A DNA stretch of 64,000 bases, taken from the NCBI RefSeq assembly GCF_009727055.1, contig NC_052354.1, positions 50,901,320 through 50,965,319 of the forward strand. The letters run 5' to 3'. Below are positions 20,770 through 31,390 of this stretch, one piece after another (the stretch's first letter is position 1; every line of letters begins with the position of its first letter). The translations under genes were made by a program, and so were the position numbers. Below the pieces are notes generated by a model. It saw nothing but the letters and a program-made list of their open reading frames with translations, did no database searches and was not told where the DNA came from. This DNA is from Benincasa hispida (Eukaryota > Streptophyta > Magnoliopsida > Cucurbitales > Cucurbitaceae).

Positions 20770-21672
20770 AGAGTTGCGGCGGGGGCGCTGGTGGAGGATT
20801 TTGTGGAGGTACTCGAGGAGCTTCTTCAAAGTGCAGAGGTTGCTTTAAATGCGGAGGCACCATGGGACCATGTAAATAGGCTGTCAAAAAGTTAAAGTAC
20901 TCATGGTTGCGCTCTGCCATTTGCCTTTTGTTCAGGTGGATCATGAAGATATTACGTTGAATGTTGATCAGCACCTGTCATGTCATCGCAATACTGCATT
21001 GAACCTCTATGTGGCTCTCTTGTAACTCCGTTATTCGCTAGTAGAAGAATTCTTGTTGATGAGAAAGAAGAGAACGCATCTCTGCTAGTTCAACAGCAAG
21101 GGTTGCCATGGAGGGGTATGCTTGTGATGTTTCACCATCAACGATTTGGGGTTGGGCAGAGGTGCCTTCACCCAAATCGTGTGGGTCGTTAACATGCGGC
21201 GATGGAGGAGAAAAATGTGGTGGAGATGGGAGGGATGAAGATGCTTCTGGAAATGCGTTGGGTGAATCGGGAGCGAGGAAGAGATTTGTGAAGTGTTCAG
21301 TGAGTGGGGAGAGGGGTTCAACTGGTGGGCTTGGAGGGCGAATAACTAAAGGTAAGGGGTCCAAGGGTACTTGATCTTGCGGTGATTGCTCTTGGACTTT
21401 TTCCTTGCGTTTTGTCACTTGCGTATCTGTTTTGGCTTTGATGTGCGGGCATTATTAAATCGTATGAGGTCATTTATAGAGTAGAAGCTTCGGGCTTCAA
21501 ATGGGGGGAGGGGAGGTGCGGGTGGGGAGGGGGTGGGTGGGGAGGCTGAGGGTGTGGCGGGGCTGAGGAGTCTTTGGAAGATTCTTCAGATTTTAGTGTT
21601 GATTGAAGACATTAGATTCTGACTAGCCTCTTATTTACTACCTTAACACCCAATTAGCGATAGGCATAAACT
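20768..21672 (-). pseudogene. C-terminal half of the family B second ORF (Pro-rich)
   Basis: On the minus strand, one frame runs from about 21418 to 20768 (217 codons) interrupted by only two stops: a TAG after LLSHQQEFFY and a TGA 19 codons later. Upstream, in another frame, EARSFYSINDLIRFNNART is readable near 21430-21500, so there is also a frameshift. The protein is proline-rich (PPSPPVEPLSPL; SLPSPPHFSPPSPH) and ends in MAERNHEYFNFLTAYLHG and PPAPPPQL. Upstream the + strand is very G-rich because the minus strand codes for Pro repeats. I read it as the tail of the same ORF whose first half is at 2695-4479, because it lies between gag and the 3' LTR of a family B element. That link is inferred, since no single copy spans both. 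Confidence 0.55.
21503..21545 (+). repeat. G-rich tract able to form G-quadruplexes
   Basis: Six or more runs of three or more G within 43 bases (GGGGGGAGGGGAGG, then GGGTGGGGAGGGGG and GGGTGGGG). It lies on the strand antisense to the family B transcript. Confidence 0.6.
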
Positions 21673-21786
21673 NNNNNNNNNNNNNNNNNNNNNNNNNNNN
21701 NNNNNNNNNNNNNNNNNNNNNNNNNNNNNNNNNNNNNNNNNNNNNNNNNNNNNNNNNNNNNNNNNNNNNNNNNNNNNNNNNNNNNN
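21673..21786. other. Assembly gap (114 N)
   Basis: Separates gag (right) from the Pro-rich ORF end (left) of the minus family B element. By comparison with 960-4470, roughly 3-4 kb should lie here, so the gap length is not a true size. Confidence 0.97.
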
Positions 21787-22560
21787 CTCCCGCTGCGGAG
21801 GCATCAGCAACTGGCTTGCGTTGATCGATTCAGGCCCGTTATAAAAAGTTTCCCATCAGGACGCAATCGAGAATCCGATATGCGGACAATTTTTTTACCA
21901 ACCTCTGAAATGCACACCAAGCGGCTGCTTTAGAGTTCTCATTAGTCATTTGCTGTGAAAAATTCAGCACATATATCCTTTTCGTCGCCCTTGCGTTGAC
22001 TGCTGAGGGAAGAATTTCTTCATGAACCGTTCCACAACTGAGTCCATGATGTGATTTTCATTTTTGGCTCCAACGAATGAGCCCACCTCTTTTGCCTCAT
22101 CCCCTCAGTGGTGTGTGGAAAACGGTAAAGTCTTAATTCTTCAGGGGTGGATGCCAGGGATGGAGAAAGTGTTGCACATCTCCACAAAGTTGGTCAGATG
22201 GCCATGCGGGTTCTTTTCCTTGCTAGAACCCTCCAAATTGCCCCGCATTTTGTATCATTTGGGAGCATGACCGGCTTTATCAAATGTACGGTTTCTTCTC
22301 AACATTGGTCATCAAAAATCTGGCCGAGAAGTCGTAAAGATTGGGCGCCGCCATATTCCCTCTTGATTTCCTTCGGTGCAGAATAATACAGGATTCTTGT
22401 GCTGGTCCAATTTTCCCCTTTGATTTCCTTCGGGCCTCTCGTTGTTGTTTGCCATGTTTGCTCCTTAACTCTGTTCTAGCGTTGCCCTCGCGCAAAAAAG
22501 TACCCCGCTCGCATCTCTAGGTCAGCTTCGGAATTCTGGATTCGGTTCCAATACTCATAA
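21787..22560 (-). pseudogene. gag: Ty3 gag, family B, minus-strand copy
   Basis: Reverse complement of the gag at 218-960. It includes the DEAKEVGSF-type region opposite AATGAGCCCACCTCTTTTGCC (about 22074), the PNLYDFSARF segment (about 22330) and the N-terminus near 22550. Many 1-bp gaps and extra bases break the frame. The reading ends at the N gap in the counterpart of VADA. It follows its own primer site and 5' LTR to the right, so its position in the element is intact. Confidence 0.8.
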
Positions 22561-22654
22561 ACCGTCAGCCTGCTCTTCGCGATAAACAGACAGTACAATA
22601 GAGACCTGTCCTTGCAAAATACCAATAAAAAGTATTCACATAACGTTACCAATC

Positions 22655-22670
22655 CCGGCAACGCCGCCAT
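22655..22670 (-). promoter_or_regulatory. Primer binding site, tRNA-Asp type, minus strand
   Basis: CCCGGCAACGCCGCCA on +, a one-base variant of the site at 16151, placed between gag and the family B LTR. Confidence 0.8.
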
Positions 22671-22676
22671 AAAACT

Positions 22677-24726
22677 TAAGGATACGAATGGAGTGTTATT
22701 GTTGTGTTATGTTTTGTATCGCTTATTACACACTACTGATGGATGAATGTTAAATAGAATAGAATCATACAAGCTCATTTTCCATAAAACTTGATGACTA
22801 AATTTTATAATATTTTATCTTTATCTAACTCAATGCATGGCTTGTGAATTGAAAGAAATGATGTTTGCTAAATGCACTCAAGTGTTTTTGCGATAAATGA
22901 TTAATTTTATGCAATACTACATTTCTAATATATGCGTCTATAGTGATATGGCTCAAGTTATTGCGATGAAAGTAGTGCGTGTCACCAAGTTTCCTTGCGC
23001 TTGAAACCAAGAATAATTTCATATGGCAAGTTTCTTCATAATGATCCGACATCGGGAACTATGGTATTGTGTCATTAAATGCGATTACTCATGTATACAT
23101 ACGACCGGTTTTATTAATGAATAAAAGAATTTGGGGTTGTACAGAAATATAAATTGCGATGGAAAGTAAAAATTGGCGTTGATAAGGTAAAGTCCTAAAC
23201 TTACTATGATACATGATACATAGATTACGTTGATACTGAGGTCGAGGACTGACTATGAAGTTTGTAAAAAAAGAATCGATGTATGTGATGGCATAGTCTT
23301 GATGAATGAAGTAGAAAGAGAAAGAGTAAAGAGTAAACATCACAAGTTTGTCAATCGCGTTAGGATGAAACTAAGGTTCCGCTTTCCCTTGGCGTTACAC
23401 CTCTTACTGATTGGCCGCGTCTTCTTATTTCTATTGGGGGGCGAAATAGAGATGAACGGTTGACGAACGCAAGTTTGTTTCCATCTCTTTTGTAAATAAC
23501 TCTTGACTTTAGTTAATATGCATTTCTTCCAACCTTCTTCTCGTTAGGGCGGAATAACATCTTCACTTTCATATGCTCTCACAGGTGAAGGATGCATCAA
23601 AGGCATGCTTTAGCTAAACTTAATTTAATTCCTTAATACGCGATTAACTCACTCGTTTAATTCTCGCTTTTACCCTGGAGATTTAAGAACACATCACGGA
23701 GAAATGGATGATAAACGTTTATGGAAAAGAGGACAGAGAGTATGATAATGGGTGACGATGATGAACATTTAGTTCTACAATTAAGTTGTTTGATTACATT
23801 TTGTGAATGAAGGATTAAAGAAGATGATATAGGAGGACGAAATAATAATAAGAAACAAATACGAAAAGAAGTGTCAACGTCTTGACACAGATCCCGATTT
23901 GGTAGATTTTGTTACTTTTCGGCGTTCGTGTGGAAGTGGTAGATGAGGAAAGCTTCCCTCTTCAAGCTTGCTTTCCCGGTAGAATTGACCTTTGCACAGA
24001 GCTTCAGCTTCAGGAATTTGGAAGAATTCTTCATGCTCGGAGTTCTTCCCGGATTACTTTATAGTCGCTTCAGACCAGCCTCTCTCTCAGTATCAGTATT
24101 ACCGTATATCAATATATCTGCCTCTCTTCACCTTTCAGCGGAATTCGAGGAAAGCTATTTATACGCAAGACCTTGCTCTTAGATTTTGTGGTCCCCACTG
24201 TCTAATTATCGGTATCCTGAAAATGGTGGAATTGGAAAATTCCTTCTAAGTACGCAATCAACCCTTAGAAATACACAACTAAAGTTGTACACTTGTCAGA
24301 ATCATCCACGAATGCTTTGCTCTTCACATCTTCGATCTATTCAACCGCAATGTGTGTTGGTTTTTTATTACCGCATGCAGTTGTGAAATGCGTTGATCAC
24401 CTTAAAGCTCTTGATCGATTAGTTGCATTGCGCGTCATTGCGATTTGATCAATTCTTCGTTCTTGATTGATGGGCGCAATGCGATGTAGATGCTGTTTAT
24501 TTGGTCTTCGAGCCAATGAACGCATGCCGGTTACTTATTTTCTGGCAAAACAGGGACTGAAACATTCTATTCGCCATCACCAATTGGTTGTTAGTGGGTG
24601 TGTCCATGACATTTATAATTATTCTATTTTCTTACCAATTGTATACTATCACGCAACTTTTCCTCTCTCTTTGCCGCCATATCTAAATAAAAACAGTATA
24701 AAAAAACCAATATTTTAAACGTATCA
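22677..24726 (-). mobile_element. Family B 5' LTR, error-laden copy
   Basis: Same LTR as 16170-18136 but with dozens of one- to three-base insertions and deletions spread evenly along it (for example GTTATTGTTGTG for GTTATGTTGTG). It ends GTATCA, and the flank CAATTAT replaces CTTAT. Even indel noise without matching substitutions suggests uncorrected long-read gap filling rather than an old paralogue. Confidence 0.8.
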
Positions 24727-24907
24727 CAATTATACAAACTCCTTTGTATAGAATATTCCCGCTCACATGATCTAATACATGAATGGACCCAGGATCATAT
24801 TCATTTGTAGCCATTTATACAACATTTATAACACCTATAAAGCGAGTCATACTTGTAAGTGTCAACCAGTGATATGGTAACAAGCCTTATCCAAACCATT
24901 AGGTTAT
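24727..24907 (-). mobile_element. Copia LTR continuation (second copy of 18137-18309)
   Basis: TACAAACTCCTTTGTATAGA onward, same junctions as at 18137-18309 and again with scattered indels. Confidence 0.75.
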
Positions 24908-26660
24908 TGATAACGGCAGGAAATATTACTATCATAGTGCTAAGTTCTTAAACAATGCTGGCTTGCATTGATAAAGGCATATGCTTAAATGCGTCCAAAA
25001 AGCATCAAATTCATTAATATTTGCGATCGCATAAGTCATTGCATTAGAACAGTTTGATTTTTGTATTTTAGGTGATGCGATACGCAAGGTGGAAATTCGA
25101 ATCATTTAGGAATCATTGGTCTGAGCGTAGCATTACCGCCAAGGACTTTGCGGTGATCGTGTTCGCAAATATTCGCTCAGAAGGATTTTATCGCAACTTG
25201 GTCAGGCAACATGGTGGGCGGCATCTAGGTGAAAGACTACTTAATCACACGATGGGACAGAAAGCTATGAAGTCGAATCCAAATTAAATTGACAGCCGGA
25301 TAACGATCACAAAAGTACATTTCAGCTTTTCGGTGATAAATATATTTGGCACATCAGTCAGGAATTAAAGTCGTCTCATCTGTACAATCAATGAGAGAGA
25401 AGCTACCTCTTTCACCCTGGATGTTTCTATAAATACCATAAGGGGCATCCTTCAGAAAAAGGCGATTGATCCAGTTAAGCAGTTCCACCAGTTACGAATT
25501 TAAAGAGCTACAGCTCGTCTTTGTCCATAGTTTCCTTTTATTTTAAGATGAGAGCAAGAGAAGAGTAAAGACGCTGAAGATCGCTTAGGGAAACTTAAGA
25601 GAGAGACCTTCTAGGCGTAGAACAGGAGAGTGGGCCGACTCTCCGCCGAGAGCGAGATTATGTTGAACAACGAGTAGAAAGAACATGTGTAAAAGTCTCT
25701 GGGCAGCAAGAGATTGCTACTAGGCCCTTTATTCTATAACTTGCCATTGTTATTTTTGTACTTTCCATCTTTACATTTATACAATGGAAGTTCTATATTC
25801 TACATCCGTTCACTCTCTTTAGCACGCATATGAGTAGCCTAAACTGTCGAATGGGTTTGAGAAGACACTAACTAAAACATGACCTAGGAAGTTCATTGCT
25901 TGCCGATTGTCTTGTTTTATGCGTGCCCAAATTACCCTTTAGAGCTACTCGACGAGAGAGTCTCTAAAAGAAAAGAAAGCCTTAATGGACTCGGAGGAGA
26001 AGCTATGTTAGAATCTGGGACTTGAGAGGAGCAAGATTAAAACTGTCATAAACAAGAGGGGGATTAGAGGGAACTTAAGAGAGATAACCCGCTCTGTTTG
26101 TCAAACCTGCATCGCATGCATCCTAGAGATTGGGAATGATATTATGTGCCGTTACTTATTTTGTTGTGTATGTTCATTTCTCATTGCATAATAAGAATAG
26201 AGGCTTATGTGTAGGTCCTATAGACTTAGCACATATATCGCATGCGTTCTAGCCTTAAAAGCTGTGGCATTTGCACCGAGAGGTGGTTTACTGTTGTATG
26301 CATGTTGCATGATTGCATAGCATGAATGCATCCTAGGAAGTGTTAGCCGAAACTTTTCTCAACCCGTTCACCACATACTCATCGCATTTCCCGTTTATCA
26401 ACTCTTTTCAAAGTTCGCCGTATTTGTTTATTTTTCATTAACGCATACAACAATCCCAACAATTTATTTATTTATCCGGTTACCGCAAAGTTTCCGCAAA
26501 AATTACAAACGCAACCTATTTTCACAAGTCCCTTAGTTTGACCCTCGACTTACCAGGAAACTCAGTGGAATTTACACTTGGATTCCACTGAGGAAACTTG
26601 AGTGCACAATGCAATTTCACCATTGCATATCACCCATAATTCACTTCATAAAATTAAGCA
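24908..26660 (+). mobile_element. Family A 5' LTR
   Basis: Starts TGATAACGGCAGGAAATA in the copia LTR (flank GGTTAT) and ends ..AATTAAGCA before the leader and primer site. The first part, to about 25500, matches 18310-18881 with indel noise. The later part is cleaner. A TATA-like CTATAAATA is at about 25430. The length of about 1.75 kb is close to the copy at 61262-62916. No second LTR for this element is in the window. Confidence 0.8.
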
Positions 26661-26669
26661 TCAAGTTTT

Positions 26670-26688
26670 TGGCGCCATTGCCAGGGAC
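26670..26688 (+). promoter_or_regulatory. Primer binding site, tRNA-Asp type (family A)
   Basis: TGGCGCCATTGCCAGGGAC, ten bases after the LTR end. It has two changes from the tRNA-Asp complement. Confidence 0.82.
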
Positions 26689-26749
26689 TTCGGCAAAATA
26701 GTATGCTAAAGGTAATTTTTTTATTTCTTTGCCAACTTTCAATCTCTGG

Positions 26750-28166
26750 CAAATTACGACCCGGAGATTAAGAGAACGTTTAGACAGAGACTAAGAAACC
26801 GCCAACAGCAACCACAATCAGATAAAGAAGAGATGGCGGAGTAGCCTGGAAATCGAGTACCAAATGATAACAATGTCATGTTGAATCCAATTTTGCTGGC
26901 AAACGATCGCAATAGACCCATTAGAGACTATACATCGCCAAACCTCTATGATTTCTCTCCAGGAGTATGAGGCCTGCCCTCGACGGAAGCCGATTCGAAA
27001 TGAAACTGGTGATGCTGCAGATGATTCAGACTGTAGGACAAAATCTGCAATACTTTTGTGTTCCCGAACATCTTTGCTGAAGAAGTTCGACTAACTTTGT
27101 TCCCATTTTCTCTGTGTGATCAGGCTAGGAAATGGGCATATTCTCTCGAACCGGGATAGATCACTTCATGGGAACAGGTCATGGAGAAGTTTATAAAGAA
27201 ATACTTTCCACTTACTGAGAATGCCAGACGAAGGAAACTCATTACGAATTTTGAACAAGACATGGACGAATTGCTCAGCGATGCCTGGGCGAGGTTTAAA
27301 AGATTGGTCAGGGATTATCCACACAATAGTTTGCTAGACTGCCTTCAAATGGAAATTTTTTTTATCATGGTTTGAATCTTGTTTCGTAGACCACTACCAA
27401 TGTGGCAGCCGCTAGTGGTCTGCTTGATAAAACGTATGACGAGGCGAAGAATATCTTTGATCGTATCTCTAAGAACCATGAAAATCGGAAAAAGAATGAC
27501 CAAAGATTGAGACTCAAAGACAATGACGAAAGTAATGGTGCTATTGCTTCACTACAAAATCAGATGACCGCAATGATGAACTTAATCCAAGGAATTGCGA
27601 TCAGCAGCCCAACACAGCAAAATGGGCAAATCAATGCAATCAGTCAAAACGCCGCAAGGTGTGCGACTTGCAGTGATGGGAACGCAATGGAAGATTGCCC
27701 GCAAAATCCACAATCCCTTTACTTTGTGAGAAATAACCCCTTTTTGAATACCTATAACCCCTGGTGGAGAAACCACCCCAATTTTGCTTGGTAGAATCAG
27801 CAACAGAATTTCCAACCAGTGACGCAGAAAGAAGGGCCACCAGGATTCTTCCCACGCAACAACGGTTAGACAAACAATCAAGCAAGTAGCTCACAACCAC
27901 CGCAATCCTTTTCTTTAGAAAGCCTATTGAAGCAATACATAGAGAAAAACAAAACTGTGCTTCAAAGTCAGGCTACATTCATCCGCAATCTAGAATTACA
28001 GATGGGCCAGATTGCGAGTGAGCTGAAGATAGACCGCAAGGGGCTCTACCGAGTTCAACAGAACTCCCACACAACCCAAGGGGATCGGGTAAAGAGCAAT
28101 GTCAGGTTGTGACATTGCAAAGTGGGAAGACTGTGGAAGGAGAAAAGAAGAAGCTTAGTCAGATAG
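26750..28166 (+). pseudogene. gag: Ty3 gag, family A
   Basis: Gag of the element whose LTR and primer site lie just upstream. The N-terminus lost its ATG and reads DPEIKRTFRQRLRNRQQQP. A TAG follows soon after MAE. PNLYDFSPGV is at about 26940. An internal deletion near 27045 removes the segment with GEDPHAHL. Clean open stretches are 27181-27375 (gag domain, MEKFIKKYFPL, SDAWARFKRLVRDYPH) and 27402-27794, with a zinc knuckle CATCSDGNAMEDC in which Asn replaces the His. A TAG ends this at W-stop (27791). A C-terminal helix SLLKQYIEKNKTVLQSQA and QMGQIASELK follow. The reading toward protease is cut at N 28167. Confidence 0.88.
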
Positions 28167-29644
28167 NCGTTGATTGGAATGTCGTGTGCTATGCAGTATA
28201 TACGGCCATTACTCGATCCCTCGAAACTATTTTGTCATGAAATGTAGGGATGAGTCGCCTTTTTACCAAGTACCCAAAGGCGCGCTTCCAGAAGCAGTTT
28301 GTTGGATGCAAGGGTTTTGATGCCTTTTAAAGATACCGACCACTAAGTGTCCAGTTGCGTTAATATTCTCAGCGCATCTTCCATTTGTTCTTCTGTGGGA
28401 TCACCAATAATTTTGTTTCCCGGCGAATCCAGGATGTCCTTCATCTGATATAACTCATTGATGTCCCTTACACTGAAAGGCACTGTCTCCCCTTTCATGA
28501 TCACTGCATCTTTGGTGCCATGAAGTCGTCCATTGTAGAAAGCTCTCACTATCGTTGGGATTATAATGGATGGGCATTGGCAGAATGTTTCCCACCCGTG
28601 CTCCAGCACAACATTGTAATTAAATCCGGAAGAGGCGTTGACGCAGGAAAGAACCCTATTTCCATCATCATATCATCATTCTCCTTCTTCTTTGATAGGC
28701 GTCCTTTGGTCAACGCAGGCTCACTGCTTTTAACTTTCTATTTGCCCTTGTCTTTTGCCAACGCAAGGTGGGACCTTTGTCTTTGTTTCCGTTCCTGTTC
28801 CTTGTGTTGATCGTCTTCTTCCCTTTTCCACTCCGCAACTTCTTTTCTTTAGTCTCTCTAATGCACTGCACATTTGCTTTGTGTTGTTTCTCCTTCTCTT
28901 CTTTCTTCTTCTTTTCTTCCTTTTCTTCTTCTCTTATTTCTCTTTCAAATTTCTCAGAGGCTAGTAATATGCACTGTTCTTCCTCGAGCCTTATTCTCTC
29001 CTCTTCTACCAAAATTACGTTGTTATGGTGCACTTCCTCATCGTGTAGTTTTCTTCTCAGATTGCCTTCTGCGATGATTTGTTGCGCTCATAACATCTTT
29101 TCTTGCTTTTCTTCTTCCTCTCTTTTTCTCCTTTCCTTCTCTTCTACTGCACTTTGCAAAAATTATGGGTTGCTTGTTGACCCTTGTGGCGCATTCTCCT
29201 TGCGACGCCGCATTAGAGGGGTGATGTCTGGATCTTCTCGATCGTCAGTCACAACCGTTCTTGTTTGTGTTGATGCCTCTTGAGGTTGCGCTGATTCTCT
29301 TTGTTGCGTTGACACCCCCCCCCCCATCCATCCTTGCGGTGGTTGATTCTCGTCGACCTCAGGGCTTGCAGTCCATCTTCTCCTGCTCGCTTCTCCTTGT
29401 TCTTTCTTTTCTTCTTCCCTTCAGCTGTTTCTGGCACCTTCTTCGCTTCCACCTCCTCCAAAGCAACCCTGATGGGTCCCTCATAAGATTCTGTTTGAAC
29501 AGTTTCCTTAGGATCCGACACGGCCAGGGCGCTTCTCCGCAAAGCTTCCGCCATCTCCTCCTCTGAAGGCAAGGGCTGATTGATAACATTAGCTTCGGGT
29601 AGCCCTCCCTCCTTCTCCATATTACTCAGGATACTCCCATACAC
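28167..29644 (-). pseudogene. Charged ORF copy 2, antisense, inserted as an assembly chimera
   Basis: Antisense segment colinear with 2962-4460 from end to end. On the minus strand it encodes SILSNMEKEGGLPEANV (about 29590-29640), a Glu/Lys-rich coiled-coil part (EEERIRLEEEQC, REEEKEEKKKKEEKEKQH, about 28850-29030) and the plant-transposon-like domain RAFYNGRLHGTKDAV and FSVRDINELYQMKDI (28400-28560). A run of C at about 29313-29325 marks one frameshift. It is bounded by a single N and by a sequencing linker, and the words on either side (CTTAGTCAGATAG and TAGTCAGATAGCTCC) overlap. It therefore does not belong between gag and protease. Confidence 0.75.
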
Positions 29645-29682
29645 CTGTCTCTTATACACATCTAGATGTGTATAAGAGACAG
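29645..29682. other. Artefact: Nextera mate-pair junction linker
   Basis: Same 38-bp palindromic linker as at 6902. Its translation gives the database-contaminant peptide SYTHLDVYKRQ seen on the minus strand here. Confidence 0.97.
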
Positions 29683-30480
29683 TAGTCAGATAGCTCCCAT
29701 TGCGGCTGAACCTGAAATTGCGGTGATGCAAGAAGAAGAAAGAGAAAAAGAAGCAGTAAAACCAAAGGTTGCATCGACCTCAAAGTCAACTGAGACGGGA
29801 ACCGTGAAAGTACAGTTACCCCTTTTCCCGCAGAGACTAAGGAATAAAAAGAACAAAGAGCTACAGTATCAACGCTTTTTGTCTATGTTAAAGCAATTAT
29901 ATATTAATATTCCTTTCAGTGAAGTGATTGAGGAAATGCCTGCCTACGCAAAGTTTCTGAAGGATATGGTAACTAAGAAGAGGAGAGCTGGTAAGTTTTC
30001 CATGGTGGCGCTAATTCAAAGTTTAAAATCAATCATTCCACCGAAGATGAGCGATCCTGGGAGCTTTACTATTCCTTGCTCCATAGGAGGATTGTACATA
30101 AGCATTGTGTGACCTGGGAGCCAGCATAAATTTGATGCCTCTGTCAATCTTTAGGTAGCTGAATGTGAGGCAATTTGTGCCCATAACGGTGACTCTTCAA
30201 CTGGCCGACGGATCTCTGGTGCATCCAGAGGGAAAGGTGAAGGACGTGCTGATCACCATTGACACATTCCTCCTACCAGCCAACTTCATCATTTTGGACT
30301 ATGAGGCCGACAAAGATGTGCCCATCATTCTGGGGTGATCATTTTTATCAACAGGTCGTGCTCAGATTGAAGTGCATAAAAGGGAAATCATTTGAGTATT
30401 AATGGACAAAAGCTAAAGTTTAACATAATTCTTGCCATGAAGTTTCCGGATGAAGAAGACCTACATGACTCAGATGATGA
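29683..30480 (+). pseudogene. pro: Family A gag-protease junction and aspartic protease
   Basis: Retroviral-type aspartic protease that cuts the polyprotein. An open stretch to 30112 carries INIPFSEVIEEMPAYAKFLKDM and PGSFTIPCSIGGLY. One base change or gap later the active-site motif DLGASINLMPLSI is read from 30111. A TAG follows at about 30156. The Ser/Thr of the usual D-S/T-G triad is Leu, which is normal for Athila/Tat elements. Next come VPITVTLQLADGSL-like text and a second stop. It follows gag in order once the antisense insert is set aside. Confidence 0.85.
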
Positions 30481-30690
30481 CTAGAATTTGATTGAAGAAG
30501 AAAAGTTTGATGAAGAAAATGAAGAAGAGGATGCCAGCCATCTGTTGCTGCTTGTAATGCGATCATAAAAAAAACAAACAAGGAAGAAGAAATGATCACA
30601 AATCAAGAAGAAGAGCCAACAAAAAAGAAGAAAGAAAAACATTGCAACCATCCCTAGTAGAACCACTAACACTAGAATTAAAGACCCTGC
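30481..30690 (+). other. Acidic linker between protease and RT
   Basis: GAAGAAGAA-rich coding remnant giving Glu-rich peptides with stops in all frames. No domain recognised. Confidence 0.5.
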
Positions 30691-31390
30691 CGAATCATTT
30701 AAAGTACGCGTTTTTGGGGTAGAATGAGAAGCTGCCTGTTATTATTTCCTCTGAGCTGAACGAAGACCAAGAGAATGCATTGATGAGCATTCTAAGGAAA
30801 CATGTGTGAGCAATGGGCTGGACGCTCATCGACATTAGAGGAATTAGCCCATCGTACTGTATGCACCATATTCGTCTTGAAGAGGACCATAAGGAAACGA
30901 TCGAACATCAACGCAGACTCAACCCCTGCGATGAAAAAGGTCGTCAAGAAGGAGATCATTAAATGGCTAGATGCGGGCATTATCTATCCTATAGCAGATG
31001 GCACGTGGGTCAGGCCCGTGTAGTGTGTGCCAAAAATGGGTGGCATGAGGGTAGTCCCGAATGAAAACAATGAATTAATAACGCTAAGGACCGTCACTAG
31101 GTGGTGTATTTGCATGGATTACCGCAAGCTAAATGCGGCCACAAAGAAATTTCATTTCCCCCTGTCGTTCATTGATCAAATGCTAGACCGTCTAGCTGGA
31201 AATGACTTTTATTGCTTTCTGGATGGTTATGCTACAACCAAATTATGATAGCTCCAGAAGACCAAGACAAGACCACATTCACCTGCCCATATGGGACATT
31301 TGCTTTTCGCCGCATGCTATTTGGTCTCTGCAATGCGCCAAGCACGTTCCAAAGGTGCATGATGGCCATCTTTTCAAACTATCTCGGCTT
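30691..31390 (+). pseudogene. RT: Family A reverse transcriptase, truncated
   Basis: Ty3-type RT. It reads KKEIIKWLDAGIIYPIADG (about 30950-31010), then a stop (TAG at 31021), CVPKMGGMRVVPNENNELI, RWCICMDYRKLNAATKKF and PLSFIDQMLDRLAGNDFYCF (31030-31220). The first catalytic Asp sits in CFLDGY. A frameshift at about 31235 is followed by QIMIAPEDQDKTTFTCPYGTF and FGLCNAPSTFQRCMMAIF. The gene is cut at about 31385, before the YMDD-type box, by unrelated sequence. RNase H and integrase are absent here. Confidence 0.9.

Noticed and set aside
20980..21374. Plus-strand Gly-rich frames
   Set aside because: They are antisense shadows of the Pro-rich minus-strand ORF.
28755..29566. Phe/Leu/Ser-rich plus-strand frames resembling membrane proteins
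   Set aside because: Same antisense effect opposite the second charged ORF copy.
29640..29731. Peptide SYTHLDVYKRQ as a novel short ORF, also at 39640
   Set aside because: It is the translation of the Nextera linker, a known contaminant peptide.
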